Shown one piece after another: positions 1 through 8,211 of a stretch of DNA of 15,156 bases. Under the pieces are notes generated by a model. It did not search any database and was not told the DNA's origin. It saw only the letters and a program-made list of their open reading frames with translations. The translations under genes and the position numbers were made by a program. Numbering within the stretch: the first letter of the stretch is position 1; each line of letters starts with the position of its first letter. Origin of the DNA: Phycomyces blakesleeanus NRRL 1555(-) (Eukaryota > Mucoromycota > Mucoromycetes > Mucorales > Phycomycetaceae). The stretch spans positions 101,763 through 116,918 of the forward strand of contig NW_017265174.1 in the NCBI RefSeq assembly GCF_001638985.1. The letters are read 5' to 3'.

Positions 1-156
1 CTTTTTACATATATACATACAAAGCAAATGAAGTCTTTGATCAAAAACAAAAAACAAAAAAAAAATGCTCAAAAAAAGAAGCTCAAAAAAAAACAGAAAG
101 AGCAAAAAGAGCAATACCAAAACCCCCTTCTCTTATTACTATTATGTGAAATTGAC

Positions 157-660
157 TGGACAAAAAAAAAGAAGTAAAAAAAAAATCAAAAATCAAAATC
201 AAAATCAAAAAGTCCAAATTATCCCCTTTACTATGTGTGCTGTGTTCGGACAAAAAAAAATTAAAAAAAAAAATCAAAAAAAAAATCAAAAAAAAAATCA
301 AAAAGTCCAAATTATCCCCCTTTATTATGTGTGCTGTGTTTGGACAAAAAAAAAAAGCAAAAAAAAAAAAAAAAAAAAAAAAGTCCAAATTATCTTTTTT
401 ATTCTCTTCAATATCAAAATCATCCTCTTATTACTATTCCGTGAAATTGACTGGACAAAAAAAAAAAGAATCAAAAAAAGAATCAAAAAAACAAAAAAAA
501 CAAAAAGTCCAAATTATCCCCTTTATTATTTTTCAATACCAAAATCCTCCTCCTCCTCCTATCACTCTTAGCTTATATTGACTGGACAAAAAAAAAGAAG
601 AAAAAAAAACGGACAAAAAAAAAGATCAAAAGAAAAATCAAATGGACCAAAAAAAAAACC
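157..660 (+). repeat. A-rich tandem cassettes bounded by TGGAC and GTCC(A)
   Basis: Four A-rich stretches of about 45-60 nt each open with (T)GGAC and close with GTCCAAATTATC: 157-216, 248-309, 341-387 and 452-511. Further TGGAC/GGAC-A-tract starts lie at 583, 611 and 643. Between cassettes are short pyrimidine-rich spacers. Two are of a short type ending ATGTGTGCTGTGTT, and others are longer, with TCTTATTACTATT and TGAAATTGACTGGAC. A CTCCT microsatellite sits at about 546-560, and the longest pure A run is about 24 nt (359-382). All A tracts are on the same strand. Long open frames here, such as one at 65-571, consist almost entirely of Lys, Asn and Ser/Ile from the repeats and are not treated as genes. 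Confidence 0.8.
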
Positions 661-700
661 GACTGGACTTGACTGGAACCGACTGGACTCGACTGGACTA
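661..700 (+). repeat. Four tandem 10-bp GACTGGAC(T)-type repeats
   Basis: Positions 661-700 read as four successive decamers of the form GACTGGA plus CTT, ACC, CTC and CTA. The core GACTGGAC also appears at the TGGAC borders of the preceding A-rich cassettes (for example 154-161, 449-456 and 580-587). This array therefore looks like an amplification of the cassette border sequence. It ends abruptly at 701 in ordinary AT-rich DNA. Confidence 0.85.
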
Positions 701-1658
701 GCATGGCCTGGAATATCTTAGTATACTTAATTTAATTTAACCTAACTTATATTCCCCTTATAAAAATTTGAACAATAAATTTTGATCTCATTTGACTTTG
801 ATATTATCATTATGTTTTGTCTCTTTGATTTTGATCTTAAATTTGTCTTTAAAAAATATTATTAATAATGTTTTTGGTACTACTATATTACACTTGAGAG
901 CTGTCTTATTATACTTGTGTTCCTTGGTAAGGTAGACAAGGTGTATTTTCTAATGAGACATTCATTCAGTTTACTATAGCACGGCGGGATTTCTTTTGAT
1001 ATCGCTCATTAAAATCAACTTTGAAGTGGTGGTGTAGCTGTAAAAATGACCCAACGTAGTTAACTAGCTCTCCTTAATTTGTTCTTTACTAAAATTGTCT
1101 TTCCACCAGTATTCATTTTCTTGCCACTAAGTTTGTCTATAATAATATGGTTGGCTGTTGTTTTACTATTACCTTTTTCTGTTGTCTTGATTTTGTTAAA
1201 AAGAGATTCACAGTAGAAGATAACAAGGAACGTACCCGAGCTACCAGACAAAAAAAAGCTAATGCGATATCTATAAAATGATATATGGACCTAGGAATGA
1301 CTAAGTAATGAAAAAGGGTAGCATAATGATCTGAAGCTTTTTTGGGGATAAAAGAATTTTAAATCTTTTGTGGTTTAATCATTAGCCTTCTTAAAGCCGC
1401 CACTATGGCTATAGAAAATACCAGTCTGTGCAGAAAATAGGCATCAATTTGGCATTCATTTTCTTTTTCGACTAGAAAATAATTTCGTTAACATTAATTC
1501 ATAAAAGTTACATTAACTATTATTCTCTTTCTTTATTCTTTATACCTTTAAAAATCCTTCAACTCTCAAGTCACTCGACTTGACTCACTGCTACTTTCCC
1601 TCTATTTTTGGCGTCCTATACAAACAGTGCAGAGTCAGAAGCACTAAGAAAAAGGCAA
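701..1658. other. AT-rich stretch with no identifiable gene
   Basis: About 950 bp between the left-edge repeats and the probable 3' end of LINE A. Open frames are short (at most about 63 codons, for example 1060-1251 minus and 1580-1768 plus), have ordinary stop-limited lengths for AT-rich DNA, and show no motif I recognise. A small inverted repeat, CAAGTC-actc-GACTTG, occurs at about 1567-1582. It may be host intergenic DNA or repeat remnants too decayed to name. Confidence 0.5.
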
Positions 1659-1791
1659 TTTTTTTGTACAAGTTTTTATTTCTGACCGGTCTTGGGTTAC
1701 CCAGTAACCGTAGTCAACAAGATGTCTATTTAAATATGTGTGTTGTATTTATTTTACTATTGAACTGAAGCTAAATTAATTTGTAGAATTA

Positions 1792-3104
1792 TTACAGGGA
1801 AAGAGGAGGGAAGATTGTAACAAGAATTATAAAGCAGACGAAAAGCCAAAGGGCCATATCTATCATGGTTGCCTTTAAGGGAATCAATAATCGCTGATGT
1901 GGCGTAGGTATTACAGTCGAATATACAACGTCAGCGAGTGCTGCCATAATGCCAGGAGGAAAAAGCCTAGTATCTCTAGTATTTTGCAAGTACTGACGTC
2001 CCAGTTTCAGATCGGGGATGTGTCAGTGTGATATATAACCACAAAACGTTTCTGACTCTAGGCTAGTTGCGGGATCTTGTATTTTTCCAGCGCTTATCAC
2101 CAGAAGACCTACTTCATATGACATGAAATCCAGAAATTCCGGCCATCTTTCATATCCAAATCGCATACAGTTCAATTGGGAGAAGGGAACTTTTCACATA
2201 TAATGTGATCAAGTCGAGACCAAGTCGAGGTTGAATCAATTAATAAACACCGCCAAGCTGTGTATGGGGGATCCGTAAGTCTTTGTGATCTCAGCGTTTC
2301 AGTAGCACCAAATCATATTGTTTTTTTTTTGCGTCTACCACAGGTTGACCATGGATCGCCCACAATAAAACCAAAGAAGATAAATCGATATCCCCCTGGG
2401 TATTCTCTCTGTTGGCACTTAAAATGGGCTCGCATATTCGAGCTCATAACCAGCAAACCATTAGTCAATCCGGCTCGGCACGCTATTGTATATAATCGAG
2501 TACTTGCTGTGGGTGTCTCCGGGAGCAGTTGACATGCCTCTGTGTCCCATCATTATATCAGATACAATATATCTTGCCTCTGCCCTCAAAAACCAAGAAG
2601 AATCATCTGACTTTACAATTGGGTGTATAGAAAGTTGTAGAATAAACAATAATGATATCGGTCAGGGGACAAAAGGATGGATGTAACTGTGAGTTAACGT
2701 GTATATTATGATAGGATTTTCTAGCAAAGACAAGACAAACGATTGTCCCACGCCAAAACGTTCTGTACCAAATTAGTCGTTGTATGTACACAAAGTGTAA
2801 AGCTGAGGATTGATGAAAAGCATATATCCCTCGGAAACTGCCCTGGTTACTGTGTCAATTAAGTGCCCATCCAGCAGATCGCAGAAAGAAGTATAGAACA
2901 TACGATCGGATGACCATCTGAAACTTCCGCAGACAATAATTAGGCACAATAGTCACGCACAGGAAATATCAGAGTCTTGCAAGCAGCTATAAATTTGATA
3001 TAATAGATTTTCCTCTAATAGATATTCGTCTTAGCCAAAGTATGTTGACAAACTTTTCCGTTTTGCAAAAGATCCCCTTTAGAAAACTGTCACGTTATCG
3101 CGGG
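1792..3104 (-). pseudogene. LINE A thumb and C-terminal region, heavily decayed
   Basis: This is the least readable part of LINE A. On the minus strand, ERWPEFLDFMSYEV (about 2110-2150) resembles the 'CPxKWxFW' end of the LINE C-terminal zinc-binding domain, but the cysteines are not convincing. The frame ending at the stop at 1792-1794 contains MALWLFVCFIILVTIFPPL, which matches the ALWxxxWxFI block at the C-terminus of LINE B. Open frames at 2260-2532 and 2486-2686 (plus) are treated as shadows. The assignment of the middle (2200-3100) rests on position between recognised blocks. Confidence 0.55.
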
Positions 3105-4105
3105 TGACTGTACAAAGGGTAGCCCAAGTACATCAGTGCCGTTGGTGTATCTTCGTCATGCCATGGGATGCTTTCCTCGTCTCAAAGTGGTTATCAACTA
3201 AGGTGGTTAATACTTATCAGAGATAAGGCCTGAGCTTTTTTGCGGGTTAATATGGGCGTTAGAGGCCAGACCATAGATTCTTCTTGTTCAATCAAAGTAG
3301 GCTACTCTTCTAGACCCCTGGAAAAAATCAAAAGATCATCTGCATAAGCTAGATGTTTGAGGGAAGGACTTTCTTACTGTGGGACATTACGTATCGATGG
3401 GCAATGAGCGACATGATATCTACCAGTTTGGTGTAGGATCGAGCAGCCCAATAAATTAGGGCCAATGATTATACGGCGGAGCAAGGATTTAATTGCCAGG
3501 TTGAAAAGCATTGACAAAAACGGATCACCTTGCCTCAATTCTTGTTGTTGGGGAAGCGCGGTGACTGACCACCCATTGATTTATACATGAATCTGGGTTT
3601 AAAATAAAAGAGAGTAGATAGAAGATACTAACTGGTCCGGAAATCCAAATGCTTGCAGTACTTGTTTGATCTAAGTCGGATGCATTCTATTGTAAGCCCT
3701 TTCTTGTTCAAATTGAGCACCTAGTGTCGATGATGAGAAGGCCAAAGCCTTGAGGTACGTCATCAGTATTCGGATAGTCCATCCATTATCAGAAATCAGT
3801 CTTTGACAGAATACTTTGAAGAAATACTTCTTCCTCTGCTCATCATTTTCCAATCGAGGGGTGTTGGACCAGAGGAAAAGGTATCTATGTCTTTCTTCAA
3901 TGGCAGGTACAGTTTCATAATCAATATTTTCTGATTCTATCCGTCGATCCTCACTGTGTGATAGACGTGGGACTGTCACACGTTGTGTTTGGTGACTATT
4001 AGTGGTTTTCTGATGTGTACGGGATGCTTGTTTATCATATTCTTGAGCAGTAAGTTTAATGACTCTTTTTTTAAAGAAAAAATTCCACTGAACCTGTGGA
4101 GTCAA
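3105..4105 (-). pseudogene. LINE A reverse transcriptase remnant with internal deletion
   Basis: An open frame at 3671-4105 carries a linker ending KKYFFKVF, then within three codons LISDNGWT (RT motif 2), then FEQERAYNRMHP (motif A). The related LINE C has about 580 bp between the equivalent landmarks, so the RT fingers region is deleted. Motif A has Glu where the catalytic Asp is expected. Further on come ELRQGDPFLSMLFN (motif B, about 3500-3535), LAYADDLLIF (motif C; YADD at 3335-3346) and YLGYPL (about 3113-3130). Frames change between blocks, and stops occur after MHPT and after SRGLEE. It cannot be functional. Confidence 0.87.
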
Positions 4106-4133
4106 ACCACTACACTGGAAGTAAAATAACTTG

Positions 4134-4972
4134 TCAAATGTAGTACGTAGAAGACGTCGAAATCCGGAATTTTAGAGAGAGAAAAGAATTAAAGCGCCAT
4201 GTGCCATAACTAGGGGCATGGTCTTGGATTGCTAGGTCGACGGTTAAGAATGAGCGGCAAGTACAACATGGAGATAAATGCATTATTCCGGTGTTAGCCA
4301 AGCGAGGTCGAAAAGACACATGCCCAAAACTATAGTCTATTGTGTAACGAGTGTCGCTCCGATGGAAAGTAGGAATAGCCTGTTCCCTCACAGTATCTTC
4401 ATACCATGTATCATGCAAATAGTTAGCAAAATGGGCTCCGAGTCAGAGAACTAAAGGTTGCAGCGTGCGGGGCTGTCTCTTATGAAGGTTAAGAGTAAGG
4501 TTCCCTAACATAATCCAGCTGCAAGTATGTATCATATCGTGGAACAAAGTCTTGACGCAGGAGTAAAACCAAGTGCTCTCATTCCGGGTAGCTAGGCCAT
4601 ATATATAGCTACAAAGTGACAAATAGTGTGTAGGCTTGGGCCTATTATAGTAGCATGTATACAACGGCGGTCAACCATGACAAATTCATCCGAGAGTTGG
4701 ATATCGGGGGTTGGGTATATTACAGTACAGTGTCGAGTGAGGATGGAAGATGAGTGCCGAAAGAGATGTTGTAGCAGGGTGATGTAATTAGGAGAAAATT
4801 TAGGACTGGCTTCAGATAAATGTGTGACTTTTTGGATTGTGAACATATCGAGACCAAGTTCTCAAGAACATATATATATATATATAACAAACACTAATTA
4901 TGTCTGTGGGTAGTCAACCTTCAAAATGCTACATCAATTTAAGGTGGCAATCTGCAAGTGAGACTTATTCAT
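4134..4972 (-). pseudogene. LINE A endonuclease (EEP/APE-like) remnant
   Basis: In an active element this domain nicks target DNA to prime reverse transcription. The minus-strand start reads MNKSHLQIATLN followed by a stop, matching the usual 'ATLN' first motif of LINE endonucleases. Around 4488-4505, MLGNLTLN stands where the family has GDFN, so the Asp is lost. At 4335-4375, IPTFHRSDTRYTIDY matches the conserved 'TF(xx)...S.IDY' block, and at about 4215-4240 AIQDHAP retains the Asp-His pair of the last motif. At least three frames and several stops are needed. A TA dinucleotide run lies inside it at 4870-4886. Family assignment is secure; boundaries are approximate. Confidence 0.8.
4870..4886. 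repeat. TA dinucleotide microsatellite
   Basis: About eight TA units lie inside the LINE A endonuclease remnant, where they read as alternating Ile-Tyr. The repeat probably expanded after the element decayed. Confidence 0.9.
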
Positions 4973-5067
4973 GCTGGCACAATTCCATGAAATGAATTTC
5001 GTTCAGCGAGAGCTTTGTCGAGCAAGCTATTGCTGTGGGTATTGTAATGTCTCAGAGTAAGAAGTCG

Positions 5068-6128
5068 TTAAGATTTACGTCTCTTTCTGTTGCTGGGTTT
5101 AGTGTTCAATGTAGGTCGCACATCTATAGCAATCATGCTCGGACGAGGGCGTGGCACTAAAGGTGGAATTGCAGCATTCAAATTGTATGTAGGAGATAAA
5201 CCTTTCTTCTCTATTGGATACAGTTGTTCTTGAATTACAGTTGTGCCCTTTTTTTCAGAATTTTTGACATGGACAATCAAGAAACCCACTTTTCATTGTT
5301 TTCTCCCTGAATTCTACAAGTCTTTTTTGGCTTTATCTTCATGACAATGTCCTTGACTTTAAACTGTTGTTTTTCTCTGAGGTTCTTATCATAGTTATAT
5401 TTTTGTCGCTCTTGGTTTTTTTGTAAGTTTGTTTTTACATCTTGTTGGATTATTGGAAGGTAATGATTAGAATGTCAGATCCATGTTTTTGTAGGGTGCA
5501 ATTTTATCTATGACAGGTTGAAGTCGCCGGTGGCTGGTAAGTTGGCTCGTCTAGCAAACATTATCTCAAAAGGTAATTTTCCTGTTAATGTTTGTTCGGC
5601 CGTATTGATAGCATAAGTTACGAATAATAGCTATTCACCCCATTATTGGACGTCTTTTTTTTTCTGCGTAAATTGCCAGTGTTGTCTTAGTAGGGTTGTT
5701 CATTTGCTCTACCAAGCAGCCTGCTTGATGGTGCTCAACGCTTGTTATTGTTATGGTTATTCTCATTCATTGGCATACTATTCTCATTGCCTCTGAGACA
5801 AAGTCAGTTCCGTTGTCTGTGAGGAATCTTTTCAGTACCACGTATAGTAGAACTACTTTGAGAGTCAATACGTGAGCAATCTTATTCGAATCGAATCGAG
5901 GCAGAGCGGCTGTTATCACCCATCTGGTTAGGTATTTCGCTAGCACTAATAAATATTGGCTTCCTATTTTAGATTCTGGCAGAACTACAATATAGACGTC
6001 CTACAATCCTCCCAAAAAATGAACCTTAAAACTTTATAGGTTTCCAAGCTTGTATGTGAGTTGGTTGTAGTGAAAAAAAAACTCTGGGTATTTTTGTGCA
6101 TATGTCTTTGTGTCAGTTACAATCGACA
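5068..6128 (-). pseudogene. Ty3/gypsy integrase core and C-terminal tail remnant
   Basis: Minus-strand reading in one main frame gives DVYIVVLPESKIGSQYLLV, AKYLTRWVITAALPRF, RFLTDNGTDFVSEAM, then after a stop SVEHHQAGCLVEQMNN. The acidic triad is Asp at 5998-6000, Asp at 5815-5817 and Glu at 5707-5709, all in frame, with 35 residues between the second Asp and the Glu. That is the DD35E spacing of retroviral-type integrases. Downstream, after shifts, FKVKDIVMKIKPKK (about 5350-5310) resembles the conserved 'GD.V' segment. An open 73-codon tail (5289-5068) ends in a basic stretch, NRKRRKS. Several stops (for example near 6008, 6047 and 5767) make it inactive. Confidence 0.88.
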
Positions 6129-6441
6129 ATCACTGAAGTATTTGGGACTATTGCTGTGTTAGTGTCTCAATATTGGGAAAGATAGATGCTTTGAAAGTGT
6201 TATTCAGTAAAGAGAATCAAAACAATATTGTTTATATCTGCTACTATTAAAATCCCTGTAATTCAAATCCCCGTTGTGTAATGCTTGGCTGGTTTACACT
6301 CTATAAGTGTGTAGTGTACGTATGCTTGGTATGTAACAGTTCCGGAGATTGTTAGACTGCTCGGTTCATTAGCAAGAAGGAACCAGTGTTTGGTCGTAGA
6401 GTCTGTTCTTCACCAAATTGTGATGACCATACCACGATCAC
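6129..6441. repeat. 5-bp target-site duplication ATCAC around the solo LTR
   Basis: ATCAC at 6129-6133 and again at 6437-6441 immediately bound the 303-bp LTR-like insert. Five base pairs is the duplication size commonly made by Ty3/gypsy and copia integrases. Removing the insert and one repeat brings the two halves of the integrase finger together, off by one frame position. That offset can be explained by a later indel. Confidence 0.75.
6134..6436 (-). mobile_element. Solo LTR inserted in the integrase zinc finger
   Basis: The 303-bp segment has no integrase coding match, yet recognisable integrase continues on both sides. It is flanked by a perfect 5-bp direct repeat, ATCAC at 6129-6133 and 6437-6441. 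On the plus strand it begins TGAAGTAT and ends ATACCACG, that is TG...CG, with CA expected. A second copy lies at 11114-11417 in opposite orientation. The central 182 bp differ at about 23 positions by my count (roughly 87% identity). The strand given is that of the matching copy with TGTGGTAT at its start; the true transcriptional direction is not certain. Confidence 0.8.
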
Positions 6442-6588
6442 TATCCATCCATGCTGCTGTGTTTTATTCAGTATTTCATCATGGCCAAAATGGCTAGCTG
6501 CTGGATGAGCGTGGATTGACGCAAGAAATAATTGGCGTATTGGGTGAGGGATCACGATAGCGAGTGCCCTGAGATTTTTACCGGACAC
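6437..6588 (-). pseudogene. Ty3/gypsy integrase zinc finger (N-terminal half)
   Basis: On minus, LAIVIPHPIRQLFLASIHAHP and AASHFGHDEIL carry the two histidines of the HHCC (zf-H2C2) integrase finger, running into QQHGW where 'WP' normally follows. The coding match stops at the ATCAC repeat at 6437-6441. The second half of the finger resumes beyond the solo LTR, at about 6115-6075, as TDTKTYAQKYPEF, where both expected cysteines are lost. The open frame continuing from 6436 down to 6352 is LTR sequence, not integrase. Confidence 0.85.
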
Positions 6589-6749
6589 GCCCCTTTTCCA
6601 GAAGAATTAGTTTTCCTTGAAAGTTTGGAGATGTTTGATCTCCGGTTAGCACATTTGCTGCTCTCGTATCATATTCCTGCTTATAGTCCGGCTGTTTATT
6701 TGAGCGCTGCTCTGGTTGAGACTGGTAAAACATGCACAACCCAATGCAT

Positions 6750-7218
6750 CTGCGTCTTTATTATAAGTACCTCTACAATGTACTACAGTAAACTTGTAGG
6801 TAATCACATTTGCTACTCAACAGGCTATTCTACCCCTTGGACTCTTGGTTGTGAGTATTGTCTTTAGTGTTGCATAATTCATGAATTCAGTCAAACTCGC
6901 TCTGTGGATATAACAATGGGGAAATCTTAATAGCCATACTACAGACAGACATTATCTTTCAGTTGTGCTATACTTCCTTCCGGCGAGTAAGAGAGAACAG
7001 CTAGCAAATACGACTGGGTGGGTCTCTTGAACCAATTCAGCTTCTGTGCCGGTGTCGCTGGCGCCGGTGTGTAGTTCATATGAAAAATTGGAGTCTGGAT
7101 ATTCGAGTTGCGGTAATTTTGTTAGTTTTTCTTTCGATATTTTGAAAGCATTGTTATTCTCGTCCCACGTCCAAACACCTTCTTTCTTTAACAATTGGTA
7201 TTCTTGAATGGCTATCAC
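6750..7218 (-). pseudogene. Ty3/gypsy RNase H remnant
   Basis: The frame from 7218 reads YQLLKKEGVWTWDENNNAF and then YELHTGASDTGTEAEL. The family has 'TDAS' at this point, so the first catalytic Asp has become Gly. VFASCSLLLAGRKYSTTER ends this frame. After a shift, SLTEFMNYATLKTIL and SPRGRIAC, then a stop, match the 'TDH.ALK.L...GR.ARW' block, with the Asp and His lost. FTVVHCRGTYNKDADALG (about 6805-6750) is the closing 'G..N..ADALS' motif and keeps its Asp. The domain would degrade the RNA strand during reverse transcription, but it is inactive here. Confidence 0.9.
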
Positions 7219-7289
7219 AGAAATATTTGCAGAAAAAAAAACGATGATAGAAGTTACAAATGTCTAAAAACATCTGTAGTTCCTAAATC

Positions 7290-8090
7290 GTAGTAGGCTT
7301 GGGCAAGTCTTGGAAGGATCTAGTCCGATACCATTGCCGGACACCTAATACCCGAAAGACTCGGCTTCTGTGACTAATAAATGGCACTTCTTGATACTGA
7401 TCTTGAGGTTTCATTTCACTAGTGTATTTAGAACCTTTGAGATGTGTACCATATATTCTGTTTCGGTTGCGTAATAAGTCAACTCATCGTCAATGCAAAT
7501 GGTAGGGAAATCCAGCTAATAAAAGATTTGCTGCATGAGGCATTGTGAAATGGCTGGGCAGTTAGTAACGCCTAGTGGCATTACGAGGAATTCGAAAAGA
7601 CTCTTCTCCGTGGAAGATGTAGTATTACATATGTCGCCTGGACTCATGGGAATCTGCCAATAACCGGACTTGAGATCTAGTGTCAAGAAATATTTGGCAT
7701 AAATCAACTTGTGTAATAGATCATCGATATGTGGTAAGGGAAACTAGTCTTTGCGGGTCACATCATTTAGTGTTTTATAATTGATGCAGCATCGTAAAGT
7801 ATTGCCTGGCTTTGGTACCAATATCAGCGGGGAGCTCCATAAACTATTACTTGGCCGAATAACCCCTTTCACCAACATCATCTCCATTTCTGTGCTCAGG
7901 GCTCAGGGCTCAGTTCTCGGCTGTTTACCGCCTGTACTGCGGGGAATTAATAGGAAGACTACCAGATAGATACTGACTACACACTAGTGCATCTGTGATG
8001 GCTTGTTCTGGGCTACCATCGTACAGCTCAGGGTATTTTTTTGCAATGCACTTGGTTTTCAGGGAAGAGTAAGAATCGTGTTAGTACTGT
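7290..8090 (-). pseudogene. Ty3/gypsy reverse transcriptase remnant
   Basis: Read on minus: LTRFLLFPENQVHC (about 8085-8045, usual upstream region), VKGVIRPSNSLWSSPLILV (about 7877-7820), RCCINYKTLNDVTRKD with a stop replacing the next residue, FPLPHIDDLL, then FLTLDLKSGYWQIPM (first catalytic Asp kept). LVMPLGVTNCPA follows, and then ICIDDEL with Asp-Asp at 7486-7491, where Cys replaces the usual Tyr. FGY, a stop, then VSGNGIGLDPSKT (about 7375-7325) leads into the connection domain. Most of the core from about 7877 to 7320 lies in one frame broken by a handful of stops, so this is the best preserved part of the element. A CTCAGGG triplication at 7894-7913 probably caused one frameshift. Confidence 0.92.
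7894..7913. repeat. Short tandem triplication of GCTCAGG
   Basis: GCTCAGG occurs as two full and one near-complete copy (7894-7900, 7901-7907, 7908-7913), just upstream of the well-preserved reverse transcriptase frame. Because 7 is not a multiple of 3, such slippage shifts the frame, and the readable RT frame does change here. Confidence 0.8.
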
Positions 8091-8211
8091 TGCTACTGAC
8101 TGAGCTTCCGTCTTTTCTCGTATCTAGAACCTTATTTACAGTGTCGAGTACCTTTCCATGCTGCTTTGGTTTTTTTGGTATTGAGGAACTAGTCCTGATA
8201 TTTATTGTGTG

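Larger units (their letters stand above)
1659..4972 (-). mobile_element. LINE A: decayed non-LTR retrotransposon
   Basis: Read on the minus strand, the pieces occur in LINE order. First is an apurinic-type (EEP) endonuclease starting with an ATG at 4972, then a linker, a reverse transcriptase with motifs A, B and C, a thumb/linker with YLGYPL, and a C-terminal tail with ALW. All are scattered over several frames with stops. The 3' end is placed at the oligo(A) run read from 1665-1659, preceded by AATAAA (1680-1675). The coding frame stops at 1792. It is shorter than LINE C over the shared part because about 570 bp between linker and RT are missing. The 5' end beyond 4972 is undefined; Ty3/gypsy sequence begins by 5068. 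Confidence 0.85.
5068..8169 (-). mobile_element. Ty3/gypsy-type LTR retrotransposon pol remnant
   Basis: On the minus strand the domain order is reverse transcriptase (about 8090-7290), RNase H (about 7218-6750), integrase zinc finger, then integrase core and C-terminal tail (6588-5068). RT-RNaseH-integrase order defines Ty3/gypsy rather than Ty1/copia. No gag, protease or own LTR is seen: the upstream side is cut by LINE B at about 8169, and the downstream side ends near LINE A. Many stops and shifts are present, and the integrase is split by a solo LTR at 6134-6436. Individual domains are listed separately. Confidence 0.9.

Noticed and set aside
65..581. Overlapping open frames of 101-168 codons in the A-rich region, both strands
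   Set aside because: They are Lys/Asn/Gln runs on plus and Phe/Leu/Ile runs on minus, dictated by A tracts and repeats. There is no domain and no codon structure beyond low complexity.
2260..2686. Plus-strand frames of 66-90 codons
   Set aside because: No motif. They lie within the decayed C-terminal part of LINE A and have typical chance length.
6240..6275. B-box-like sequence (ATTCAAATCCCC) suggesting a tRNA-derived SINE
   Set aside because: No A box at a proper distance, no tRNA-like fold, and the region lies inside an LTR-like insert with a target duplication.
6157..6338. 182-bp block with TGTTA...TAACA ends as the mobile unit
   Set aside because: Homology between the two copies continues past both ends and no direct repeat flanks it. 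The outer 303-bp unit has a perfect 5-bp duplication and explains the data better.
6532..6867. 111-codon plus-strand open frame
   Set aside because: It is antisense to the RNase H end and integrase finger of the Ty3/gypsy element, which are recognised on the minus strand.
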